From Sphingopyxis sp. (GTDB lineage: Bacteria; Pseudomonadota; Alphaproteobacteria; Sphingomonadales; Sphingomonadaceae), in NCBI RefSeq assembly GCF_016704835.1, contig NZ_JADIZJ010000001.1, positions 977,001 through 1,041,000 on the forward strand: a stretch of DNA of 64,000 bases, read 5' to 3'. Position 1 is the stretch's first letter. Each line of letters starts with the position of its first letter. Below, piece after piece: positions 55,586 through 64,000 of the stretch. Both the position numbers and the translations under genes were made by a program. The notes under the pieces were generated by a model. It was not told the origin of the DNA. It searched no databases and saw only the letters and a program-made list of their open reading frames with translations.

Positions 55586-56203
55586 ATGATGACGAAGCAC
55601 AATGTCCTGATCGTTGACGATCACCGGATCACCCAGAGCGGACTGCTCTACCTGTTCGCCTCGCTCGATCGGTACAATGTCGTCGGCACCCTCGATCGCG
55701 GCGCGACCGTCAATGCGTATGTCCAGTCGCAGCCCGTCGATCTGGTCATCCTCGACCTCAACCTGCCCGATGTGCGCGGGGTCAATGTGCTCGCCGAGAT
55801 CGTCGGCTCGCGCGATATGACCGTGATCGTCCTGACCGGTGAAACCAATATTGCCGAAGTCCACTCGGCCTTGAAGCTCGGCGCACGGGCGATCGTGGCC
55901 AAGGCCGACCCACCCGATCATATTGTGGCCGCGTGCGATGCCGCGCTGGCGGGCGAAGTCTATCTCTCGCCGCATATCAGCGAGGCGCTCGGCAAGTATC
56001 AGCAGCCGCCTGTCGCGCTCACCTCGCGGCAGATGGCGATTCTGCATTATCTGGCCCAGGGCGAAACCAACAAGGAAATCGCCTATCGGCTCGCGATCGC
56101 GCCGCCGACGGTGTCTTTTCATATCGCCGAATTGCGCCGCAAGCTCGACGTGGCGCACAATCGCAAGATCGTTGAACGGGCGAATGAGCTAAACCTGCTC
56201 TGA
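55586..56203 (+). CDS. LuxR/NarL-type response regulator
   Basis: 205 residues. Receiver domain: acidic pair VDDH, phospho-acceptor aspartate in LVILDLNLPD, threonine in VLTGET and lysine in IVAKAD. The DNA-binding domain has LTSRQMAILHYLAQGETNKEIAYRLAIAPPTVSFHIAELRRKL (in part), a LuxR-type helix-turn-helix. The start is the first of two adjacent ATG codons (55586, 55589). Its 3' end overlaps that of the convergent histidine kinase gene by 85 bases; the two are the natural pair. Confidence 0.92.
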   Translation: MMTKHNVLIVDDHRITQSGLLYLFASLDRYNVVGTLDRGATVNAYVQSQPVDLVILDLNLPDVRGVNVLAEIVGSRDMTVIVLTGETNIAEVHSALKLGARAIVAKADPPDHIVAACDAALAGEVYLSPHISEALGKYQQPPVALTSRQMAILHYLAQGETNKEIAYRLAIAPPTVSFHIAELRRKLDVAHNRKIVERANELNLL

Positions 56204-58434
56204 TGGCGCAGCCAACAGGGGTGCTGCAGCAGTTCGCGGCACGCGGGCTTGATAATCACCATCGCGACAAGGCTGCTGAGACGGCCGCGCGTCACCGTTG
56301 TGTCATCATAGGTCAACGCAATGATCCGGTTGCCTGCGGCACCCTCGGCACGCAGCCCGGTTTCGAACGCCGCACGCTGATCGAAATCGAGGATCAGCCA
56401 GTTGTCCAGTGCTGCCTCCAGTTCCTCGGTCCCGATTGGCACCACAGACTGCGCCGCGACGGGCAAGACGATACGGATCTCGGAGCCCGCCGGGTTTGAA
56501 GAGAGGATTTCGAGCGTTCCGCGCAGCGATTCGACAATGCGTTTGGCCGAGCCAAACCCCGACCCGGTGCCCGAGCGCTTGTCGTCGGCGCGGATCCGCG
56601 TGGCGGTGCCGTCATTCAGCGCGGCGACGACCTCGGGCGGCATGCCCCTGCCGCTGTCAAAGATCGTGATGATTGCGCCAGGGCCGCCCAGCCTGACGCG
56701 AATGGTAGCACCGCCGGTGTCGGTATATTTACAGCTGTTGCTGAGCAGATTGGCCAATGCGCGCATGAGGAGCGGCTTATCGGAGATGAGCGTGACTGGC
56801 CCATCGATATCGACCTCTAGCGCAAGTTTTTTGTTCGCGAACAGCGTCTTGAACATCATCAACAATGGCTCGAGAAGCGCGTGCGCCTGGAAGCTGCTGA
56901 GCGCCACAAAATCGGCATCGCTCGCCGCGATATTGGCGCCCGAGATCGTCGTGGAAATAATCTCGCTGAGATAGTCAGCGGAGCTTTGCAGCATTTCAAC
57001 CAAGGCCTCGTCGGCGTCCTCGCGATCGTTGCGTTTCAGCACCGCGACCGCGCTGTTCAGCGCCAGAATAACCTGTCGGCTGTCATGGCCCGAGGCATGG
57101 AGCAGGGCATTCTGACTGTGGACGGTTTCGAGCGCGAACGCCTTTTCCTCGGCGAGGCGCTTGGCGCTCTCGCTCGTTGCCAGCTGCTCGGCGAGCGAGC
57201 GCGCATAATTCGCGTCTGCGGCCAGTTTGTCATGCTGGATCTTCTTCAGGTTCAGGCCGAGCGCGAGCGTGACCATCACTGATTCGAACAAACCCACGGG
57301 TCCCGCCAGGTGCCAGTTGACCGGTAGCCAGCTGAAGATCCCCATTGAGGCGATCGCGGCGTAGATGATGAAGAGCGCGAGGCTGGCCCAGCCGACGAAC
57401 AGCGGCCAGAGCTGAAACCCGAGCTGCTTCATCGCGGCATAGCCGACAAAGGGCAGGAACAGCGCGACGATCACCGCGACGATCCAGCTTGCGAGATGCA
57501 GGAAGAAGCGAAATTCGGGCGGGTAGAGCGAGAGGCCCGGTTGCAGCGCCATAATGACGAGGGCCGACGCGATGAGGATGCGCAAGGCGAGGTCGCGCCG
57601 CGGAAAAAGGGTTGCTGTGCTCACAAAGCTTCGGCCGAACTGCGCCATCGCGGCGGCGAAGCCGCATTTGATAAAATCCTCGACCGCGACCCCGGTGAGG
57701 GGCTTGTCGTAAAGAAAGAAGATCGTGATATAGCCTTCGGAGTGGATCGTGTTCAGCGCAAAGAAGAGCTCGGCGACCGCCAGCCACAGAAACTCCTTGA
57801 AGCCGGTGATCGAAAAGAAAAGAAAATTGAGCAGCAGCAGCGTCAGCGCGCCGACGACCACCGCCGAGACCATTGATATGTTCGCGCGCCGCTCCTTGAA
57901 GAAGGTGCCGTAGGTCGCGATCTTGAGCGGCATATAGGTCGAATTTTCCGACAAGAACTCGATCAGGATCAGTTTTTCCTGCCAGGGGTCGAGCACAAGC
58001 TCGGCGCTGAACGCCTGGTAGGTGCCGAGATTCTGGCGAGCTTGCTGCGAATCGGTACCATCGACCAAAAGTTCGAACCGCCCCTTTTCTGCCTCGAACA
58101 GGCGAAAATGCTTGAGCGAGCCGCGGCCGGTGGTGAAAATCCAGCTTCCCTGCTCGGCATGGCTGTTGCGCACGCGCAGCAACACGAGGGTCTTGATGCC
58201 CGGCGGCCCGAAATGGATCGTCGATCCTTCGATGCGTTGCAGCGGCCCGCGCAGGATCTGTTCGAGCTGCGGCGCGTCGGTGCCGCGCGATTGCCGAGTG
58301 AAGCGGACAAAGGGTGCCAACGCCGCGCCGTCTTTTCCGGCTTGCAGTTCTAAAAGGGGAAGCTCGTCGGCGGCGACCTGCGGTCCGAACGCTGTCATCA
58401 GCGCGATAGTCAGTAACGCTAGCAATAATCTCAT
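56119..58434 (-). CDS. 7TM sensor histidine kinase with degenerate C-terminal receiver
   Basis: 771 residues. A signal peptide is followed by a periplasmic 7TMR-DISM-like sensor region (about 23-165), seven transmembrane helices (about 175-395) and a coiled coil. The phosphoacceptor is His450 in ASGHDSRQVILAL, and the ATPase core has NLLSNSCKYTDTG, FDSGRGMPPE and GTGSGFGSAKRIVE. After residue 660 comes a shortened receiver-like stretch (NWLILDFDQ, IIALTYDD, IIKP) that seems to lack the first strand and acidic pair. The last 28 codons lie over the end of the response regulator gene. Confidence 0.86.
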   Translation of the reverse strand: MRLLLALLTIALMTAFGPQVAADELPLLELQAGKDGAALAPFVRFTRQSRGTDAPQLEQILRGPLQRIEGSTIHFGPPGIKTLVLLRVRNSHAEQGSWIFTTGRGSLKHFRLFEAEKGRFELLVDGTDSQQARQNLGTYQAFSAELVLDPWQEKLILIEFLSENSTYMPLKIATYGTFFKERRANISMVSAVVVGALTLLLLNFLFFSITGFKEFLWLAVAELFFALNTIHSEGYITIFFLYDKPLTGVAVEDFIKCGFAAAMAQFGRSFVSTATLFPRRDLALRILIASALVIMALQPGLSLYPPEFRFFLHLASWIVAVIVALFLPFVGYAAMKQLGFQLWPLFVGWASLALFIIYAAIASMGIFSWLPVNWHLAGPVGLFESVMVTLALGLNLKKIQHDKLAADANYARSLAEQLATSESAKRLAEEKAFALETVHSQNALLHASGHDSRQVILALNSAVAVLKRNDREDADEALVEMLQSSADYLSEIISTTISGANIAASDADFVALSSFQAHALLEPLLMMFKTLFANKKLALEVDIDGPVTLISDKPLLMRALANLLSNSCKYTDTGGATIRVRLGGPGAIITIFDSGRGMPPEVVAALNDGTATRIRADDKRSGTGSGFGSAKRIVESLRGTLEILSSNPAGSEIRIVLPVAAQSVVPIGTEELEAALDNWLILDFDQRAAFETGLRAEGAAGNRIIALTYDDTTVTRGRLSSLVAMVIIKPACRELLQHPCWLRHQSRFSSFARSTILRLCATSSLRRNSAI

Positions 58435-58588
58435 CAGCAACCCTCGTCCTCCGATGAGGGACTTGCACATGCTGGCGCATGGCCGGCGGGGGCTACATCT
58501 GCCCCCCGGTTCGCCGTCTATCCGCCCCCCGGCGATCGATTCGATCTAACGGGCCAGCGCCACCGCGCAAGGGCTCCGCCAACGATCC

Positions 58589-58701
58589 GTCGCAAATTTG
58601 CCCTAAAAAACATTGGGTAGACGGCCATGCGCGCCAGCACCTAGGCAGCGGCCACAAAGCCGAACGTGTCAGTTACCCATTCGGCGGGGGGTCGCAAATT
58701 T
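58589..58701. repeat. 11-base direct repeats upstream of the autotransporter
   Basis: GTCGCAAATTT occurs at 58589-58599 and again at 58691-58701, 102 bases apart, in the 353-base gap between the kinase and autotransporter starts. They may be binding sites for the adjacent response regulator. The rest of the gap shows nothing else recognisable. Confidence 0.4.
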
Positions 58702-58787
58702 TCGGAGCAAGCGAGAACGCTGGGGTGCCTTGATGCACTTCGGCGAACGGTCTCGCTGTACCTGCAACGCCTTGGGGAGTGCCTTCC

Positions 58788-61700
58788 ATGTCACGTATGT
58801 CGAAATCTCGTTTATTGGCCACCAGCGCCATCGTCGGCCTGTCAATCGCCAATCCGGCATCGCCTGCAAATGCACAGCAGGCGTTCGGCATTCACAACGA
58901 CACCCCGGCGCTACTCGAGATCGAGGTCGCTGCGGGCGAAACGGTCGAAGGCGACGATATCGGCATTTATGCCGACAATGGTCCGGTAACGATCGACAAC
59001 GCCGGGAGCATTCGCGGCAACGGCCCAAGTTACGGCAGCATCGACGATCGCCCGAGCGGCGGGGTGGTCATCGCGCAGCCCGGCTCGACGGTCACGAACA
59101 GTGGTCAGCTCACCGGCGCCGCCAACGGCATTGCGACCTCCTATTTCTTCAGCGAAGACGAAGAAGGCGAAAACCTGCCCCCCGAGGCGCTGGCCGCGAA
59201 TACGACGGTCACGAATTCGGGGCTGATCCGCGGCGAAGCGGGCAGCGGAGTCGCTCTGATCGGGGGCGGCGATGTCGACAACAGCGGCCTGATCCAGGGC
59301 TTCAACGGCAATATCGGCAACGGCGCGCAAGGCATCGGCGTCATCATCGCCGAGTTCCCCGAAGCGGTTGCGCAAGGCGTCGCCGGCATTGGATCGCTGA
59401 CCAACCGCGCTGCCGGGGTGGTCGAGGGACAGCTGTTCGGCGCGCTGCTGTCGGGCGGCGGTACCATCGACAATGAAGGGACGATCCGCAGCACCGGAAA
59501 CTTCAATCCGGCGACGCCAAATGTGTCGCCGTTCGGTGTCATCCTGACCGCGACGGCCAATCAGCCCGGCCGCGCCGCGACGGTCAATAACAGCGGCACG
59601 ATTTCGGGCCTTCTGTTCGGCATGCTTGCCAACCAGCAGCTCGCAACGGCGACGATCAACAATAGCGGCATCATCACCGGGCAGCAGACGGCGATCATCG
59701 GCCTCAATAGCGGCGATCTGGTGATCAACAATGAAGTGGGGGGCCAGATCACCGCCAATGGCCCCGCCATTACATCAAACGCCGGCACACTCAGTGTCGA
59801 CAATCAGGGCCTGATCCGCAGCAATGGCCAGGCCGCGATCAACATCACCACCGCCGATGCGGTGATCGTCAACAACGGTGTAATCCAGGGCGGCGCTTTT
59901 GGGATCACCACCAACTCGTTCCAGGTCAGCCCCGGGGTTTTCGAGGACCGGTCGGTCAATACCACGGTCACCAACAGCGGCTCGATTACGGGCGTCAACA
60001 ACGACGGCATCCGGCTGCAAGGCGGCGGCACCGTCGTCAACAGCGGTTTGATTCAAGGGGTCAATCCCAACCCGGCAGGCACCGACGGGGTGTCAATTTT
60101 TGCGGCCTCGACACAAAGCCTCGAGGGGTTTGTCGCGCAGGTCGAGAACCTCGAAGGCGGACAGATCATCGGCAACCGCTTCGGCGTTGTCTTGTCGACG
60201 GGCGGCGATGTCGACAATGGTGGGACGATCAGCGGGAATAACGGCGGCGTCGTAATTCAGAACGGCACTGGCGCTGCCAATATCGACGGCGTGCTGACCA
60301 ACCGTGGTTTGATTGTCGGTAACGCCAGCATGGGCGTTGCGTTTAACGGCCTCGCGGCCGCGACGCTCGCCAACAGCGGAACGATTGCCGGTAATGGCGG
60401 CGATGGGGTATTTTCGTCGGCGGCGGGCGATGCGGTGACGACGATCACCAATGGCGCCGACGGCACGATCACCGGCTCGCAATCGGGCGTGCATGTCGAT
60501 CTGGGCGGCCTCGCACTCGACAATGTCGGGACAATCCGGGGGAACGGCGGCAACCCTGGCACCAACGCAGCGCCGGACGCAGGCGTCACCATCTCGGGGG
60601 CGGGCAATTCGATCACCAACAGCGGCACGATCTCCGGGCTCCGCTTCGGGATCACCACCGCCAATGTCTTCAACGCCGCAACCGGCCAGCTCGAAGGCCT
60701 CGCCGTCGACACGTCGGTCGTGAACTCGGGCACCATAATCGGCGAGAATGACGATGGCGTGCGCCTGATCGGCGGCGGCAGCGTCGAGAACAGCGGCGAG
60801 ATCCGCGGACTGGCGGGCGATTTCACCGATGGCATCTCGATGTTTGCCTACACCGCGCAAGCGAAGGAGGATTATGGCGCGTCGGTCAGCAACGCCGACG
60901 GCGGGGAAATCAGCGGGACGCGTTTCGGCATTATCCTCTCGGGCGGCGGCGACCTCGACAACGCGGGCGAGATTGCGGGCGTTGTCGGCGGCGTCTTCAT
61001 CCAGGGGACCGCGATCAACACCGATCCCGGCGAAGACCGCAGCGGCCTGACCGCGAGCGTCGTCAATACCGGCACGATCACCGGCACCGGACCGCAGCAG
61101 TCGCTCGGTAGCAGCGGCAATGGCTATGGTCTCGGCTTTGGCAGCGACATGTCAGCCGCCACGCTCGACAACAGCGGGACGATTGCCAGCGAGCAGTCGG
61201 TGGGCGTTCTGCATGGGTCTTTGGCCGACCTGTCCATCACCAACCGCGAGGGCGGCGTGATCACCGGGGCCACCTCGGGCATCTATGGTTCGGCTGGCGG
61301 CACACTGGCCATCAACAATGCCGGGACAATCCGCGGCGAAGGGACCTATGACGGCTTCGATGCGGTTCCCGATGCGGGGGTCACGATTGGCACTGCCAGT
61401 TCGAGCGTAACCAACAGCGGTACGATCAGCGGCGCCGGGGCGGGCATCACGACGGCCTATCTTTTCGACAATGCAACGAACCAGCTCGTCTTCCTCGCAG
61501 ACGCGACCGCGGTCACCAACAGCGGCACGATCGCAGGCGAAAGCAACGACGGGGTCCGGCTGATCGGCGGCGGCAGCGTCACCAACAGCGGCGAGATTTC
61601 GGGCCGCGGCGCGTTCGGTGCCGATGGCATATCGATGTTCCGTGCCGATGGGCAGGCGGCTGAAGACTATGCCGCGACCGTTGCCAATGCCGGCGGCGCC

Positions 61701-64000
61701 CCCATCGCCGGGGACCGGTTCGGCGTCATCCTGTCAGGGGGCGGCGCGGTAGAAAATGCGGGTTCGATCGCGGGCGATCTCGGCGGCGTCGTCATCCAGA
61801 GCCAGTTCAACGGTGAAGACGCGGGCCTGACCGGCACGCTGGTCAACGAGGGCACCATCGCCAGCGCCAATGGCGCGGCGGCGCAGTTAAGTGCGGGACT
61901 GGAAACCGTGGTTGTCGATAACAGCGGTTCGATCAGCGGTGCGACCGTCGGCGTTGCGCATGGCACGGACGGCGCGATGACGCTGATCAACAGCGGCAGC
62001 ATCAGCGGCGGTCAGACCGGGGTGATGAGCGAAGCGAGCGGCGCCGTAACACTGGTAAACAGCGGCAGTATCGTCGGGACGGCGGGCGCGGCCTTCACGG
62101 CACTTACCCAGACCAGCCTCGACAATGCCGGAACTCTCTCGGGCGGCGCGGGCGTTGCTGTAACGCTCAGCAGCTTTGACGACAGCGTCATCTTGCGCAC
62201 CGGCAGTGCGATCACCGGCTCGGTCGATGCGGGCGAGGGCGAAGATGCGCTGACACTCGATGGCGATATCCTCGAACTGACCGAGGCGCAGCAGCTCACT
62301 GCCGCAGACGGGTTCGAAATGCTCGACGTCGCTGCGGGATACTGGTCGACGTCGGGGATCGTCGGCAGCTTCGACAGCGTCACGATCGCGGAAGGCAGCG
62401 CGCTGCAGGTCAACGAGGTCAACCCGGGTGAAACGGGTGGGACCTCGCCGATCGAAACATCGGTGGTGCGGACCAATGGCCTGCTCGTGCTGAACTTCGG
62501 CACGGATGAAACCGTGTCCGACCTCGACGAACTGATGATCGAGGGGGTCGGACAGCTGCAGCTGATTGGCGACGCGGTGTTTACCGTCGATACCGCCAAT
62601 GTGGCGCACAGCGGCGGGACAATCATCTCGAATGGCGGTCTGAAACTCACCGGTCTGCTCCAGGGCGACGTACGGACCGAGGGCAACGGCTTCTTCGAGC
62701 TCGGCGCCGGGGGTGCCGAGGGAAGCTTCGCGGGCAGCATCGTCAATGATGGCCGGTTTATCTTCAACCGGTCCGACAACTATGAATTCCTCGGCGGCTT
62801 CTCGGGCCGCGGTATTCTCGACAAGCTAGGTGACGGGACGCTCACCTTCATGGGCGATTATGCCTTCGAGGGGGTCACGAACATCCTTGGCGGCGCGGTG
62901 CGGATTGGCGGGACGATCGACCCCACCACCGAATTCGATCTCGGCGAAGGCGGGACGCTCGACATCAGCGGCAAGAACCAGACCATTGCGGGCCTTGAGG
63001 GAGACGAAGGAGCGGCGGTCGTCATCGGCGGCAGCGAGCTCACCGTCAACCAGGCCGGGAACACCGCTTTCGGCGGCGACATCACGGGTGACGGCAGCCT
63101 GGTCAAGGAAGGCGATGGGACGCTCAACCTGACCGGCAACAGCAGCTATACCGGCCCGACGTCGGTCAATGGCGGCACGCTGGCGGTCAACGGCTCGATC
63201 GCCTCGCCGGTCACCGTCAACGCCGGCGGCACGCTGGGCGGCAACGGCAGTGTCGGATCGACGATCGTCGCGGGCGGGGGCACGATCGCGCCGGGCAATT
63301 CGATCGGTCAGCTCACCGTGAACGGCGATCTCGCCTTCGCAGCAGCCGCGATCTATGAGGTCGAAGTCAATGCCGCGGGCGCCGCTGACCGCATCGACGC
63401 CACCGGCGCGGTGACGATTGCCAACTCGGCAAGCGTCGCAGTGCTGGCCGAAAATGGCAATTATAACCCGCGCACTGATTATGTGATCCTGACGGGTGCA
63501 GCGGGGGTCAGCGGATCTTTCGGTTCGGTGACGAGCGACCTTGCCTTCCTCAACCCGTTGCTCCGCTACGGCCCGAATGCGGTCACCTTGTCGCTGTACC
63601 GCAACGACATTGATTTTGCCGATATCGCGGTTGGCTTCAACCAGGTCGGGGTAGCGGGCGCGGTCCAGGCGCTTGGCATCGACAATCCGCTGTTCGAAGC
63701 GGTGCTGCTCCAGAATGCGGCAACGGCGCAGGCAAGCTTCAACGATTTGTCGGGCGAAATTCTAGCCAGTTCCATCAGCGGGCTGACCGACGATAGCCGT
63801 CATCTGCGCAATGCCTTGATCGGCATGCAGGCACCCCAAGACGGCGGCACCTTTGTCTGGGGTTCGGCCTTTGGCGGCTGGGGCGATTTTGACGCCAAGC
63901 GCAGCAATGCGGCGATGAACACCGATCACAAGGGTCTGGTGGCCGGCGTCGGTGTCGGCGGCAACGGCTTTGCGGCCGCCCTGTCGGCCGGGATCGGCAG
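58788..64000 (+). CDS. giant autotransporter adhesin, C-terminus beyond the window
   Basis: 1737 complete codons without a stop, continuing past the end. Residues 1-31 are a signal peptide (SRLLATSAIVGLSIANPA, cleaved near ANA-Q). The passenger is a beta-helix of repeated N-S-G-T-I-x-G turns arranged in four long modules whose equivalent G-I-T-T or G-I-A-T points lie at residues 114, 372, 621 and 886. Autotransporter-associated strand repeats follow (GDGTLNLTGNSSYTG near residue 1440, then GGTLGGNG and APGNSIG). The beta-barrel starts around residue 1685 (FVWGSAFGGWGDFD). GGGGAG precedes the ATG by 8 bases. It is a probable surface adhesin. Confidence 0.9.
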   Translation, partial: MSRMSKSRLLATSAIVGLSIANPASPANAQQAFGIHNDTPALLEIEVAAGETVEGDDIGIYADNGPVTIDNAGSIRGNGPSYGSIDDRPSGGVVIAQPGSTVTNSGQLTGAANGIATSYFFSEDEEGENLPPEALAANTTVTNSGLIRGEAGSGVALIGGGDVDNSGLIQGFNGNIGNGAQGIGVIIAEFPEAVAQGVAGIGSLTNRAAGVVEGQLFGALLSGGGTIDNEGTIRSTGNFNPATPNVSPFGVILTATANQPGRAATVNNSGTISGLLFGMLANQQLATATINNSGIITGQQTAIIGLNSGDLVINNEVGGQITANGPAITSNAGTLSVDNQGLIRSNGQAAINITTADAVIVNNGVIQGGAFGITTNSFQVSPGVFEDRSVNTTVTNSGSITGVNNDGIRLQGGGTVVNSGLIQGVNPNPAGTDGVSIFAASTQSLEGFVAQVENLEGGQIIGNRFGVVLSTGGDVDNGGTISGNNGGVVIQNGTGAANIDGVLTNRGLIVGNASMGVAFNGLAAATLANSGTIAGNGGDGVFSSAAGDAVTTITNGADGTITGSQSGVHVDLGGLALDNVGTIRGNGGNPGTNAAPDAGVTISGAGNSITNSGTISGLRFGITTANVFNAATGQLEGLAVDTSVVNSGTIIGENDDGVRLIGGGSVENSGEIRGLAGDFTDGISMFAYTAQAKEDYGASVSNADGGEISGTRFGIILSGGGDLDNAGEIAGVVGGVFIQGTAINTDPGEDRSGLTASVVNTGTITGTGPQQSLGSSGNGYGLGFGSDMSAATLDNSGTIASEQSVGVLHGSLADLSITNREGGVITGATSGIYGSAGGTLAINNAGTIRGEGTYDGFDAVPDAGVTIGTASSSVTNSGTISGAGAGITTAYLFDNATNQLVFLADATAVTNSGTIAGESNDGVRLIGGGSVTNSGEISGRGAFGADGISMFRADGQAAEDYAATVANAGGAPIAGDRFGVILSGGGAVENAGSIAGDLGGVVIQSQFNGEDAGLTGTLVNEGTIASANGAAAQLSAGLETVVVDNSGSISGATVGVAHGTDGAMTLINSGSISGGQTGVMSEASGAVTLVNSGSIVGTAGAAFTALTQTSLDNAGTLSGGAGVAVTLSSFDDSVILRTGSAITGSVDAGEGEDALTLDGDILELTEAQQLTAADGFEMLDVAAGYWSTSGIVGSFDSVTIAEGSALQVNEVNPGETGGTSPIETSVVRTNGLLVLNFGTDETVSDLDELMIEGVGQLQLIGDAVFTVDTANVAHSGGTIISNGGLKLTGLLQGDVRTEGNGFFELGAGGAEGSFAGSIVNDGRFIFNRSDNYEFLGGFSGRGILDKLGDGTLTFMGDYAFEGVTNILGGAVRIGGTIDPTTEFDLGEGGTLDISGKNQTIAGLEGDEGAAVVIGGSELTVNQAGNTAFGGDITGDGSLVKEGDGTLNLTGNSSYTGPTSVNGGTLAVNGSIASPVTVNAGGTLGGNGSVGSTIVAGGGTIAPGNSIGQLTVNGDLAFAAAAIYEVEVNAAGAADRIDATGAVTIANSASVAVLAENGNYNPRTDYVILTGAAGVSGSFGSVTSDLAFLNPLLRYGPNAVTLSLYRNDIDFADIAVGFNQVGVAGAVQALGIDNPLFEAVLLQNAATAQASFNDLSGEILASSISGLTDDSRHLRNALIGMQAPQDGGTFVWGSAFGGWGDFDAKRSNAAMNTDHKGLVAGVGVGGNGFAAALSAGIG

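Noticed and set aside
59141..63139. Several minus-strand open frames of 80-255 residues under the autotransporter
   Set aside because: They are shadows caused by the repetitive GC-rich passenger; all are rich in Pro/Ala/Ser with no start context or domain.
58788..63300. CRISPR-like or tandem DNA repeat array
   Set aside because: The repeats are protein-level beta-helix turns in one long reading frame, with variable length and no constant spacers.

Overview
The window looks like a chromosomal, probably origin-proximal segment of a high-GC alphaproteobacterium of the Sphingomonadales; Sphingopyxis or a close relative is my best guess. The reasons are the order hemE-hemJ-rho followed by mnmE-mnmG-rsmG-parA-parB with three parS-type sites, PEPxxWA-CTERM proteins, a DUF4402/chaperone/usher locus, a CYP153-like P450 and a large TonB-dependent receptor. 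This is inference from gene content; no database search was run.

Layout. 1-5600: end of hemE, hemJ, rho, a small monooxygenase-fold protein, a TerC-type membrane protein, small conserved proteins, and a dienelactone hydrolase with an NTF2-like partner. 5597-11582: tRNA modification, 16S rRNA methylation and chromosome segregation genes. 11912-16637: a secretion/assembly locus (DUF4402 subunit, PapD-like chaperone, usher-like barrel). 16656-25805: patatin, a surface glycan group (UDP-galactopyranose mutase-like, GtrA, GT-C transferase), exported MsrB, CYP153-like P450 and a NatAB-type ABC exporter. 25873-27313: two genes, queG and a lipoprotein, that each appear frameshifted by one base. 27310-38080: CysZ-like protein, adenosine kinase, polysaccharide flippase, gpsA-tsaD, hemC-hemD with a Mic60-like protein, and a glutaryl-CoA dehydrogenase/CoA-transferase pair. 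38138-41326: TonB-dependent receptor divergent from a TetR regulator. 41469-50323: metX-metW, hisC-tyrC, plsC-ydcF-ftsX-ftsE, a zinc-ribbon protein and a YeiH-type transporter. 50427: tRNA-Arg(CCG).

Downstream of the tRNA the character changes. 50504-52100 is a lower-density stretch with decayed gene fragments. Three PEPxxWA-CTERM proteins follow, two of which share a conserved upstream region. Then come a LuxR-type response regulator and a 7TM sensor kinase that overlap tail to tail, and a giant autotransporter with four roughly 260-residue modules that runs off the end of the window.

I found no intact insertion sequence, CRISPR array, phage or rRNA operon. The most unusual items are the DUF4402 chaperone-usher locus, the kinase with a degenerate C-terminal receiver overlapping its neighbour, the Mic60-like gene in the heme cluster, parS sites embedded in coding sequence, the non-standard mnmE start, a perfect hairpin whose loop holds a start codon, and the paired frameshifts.
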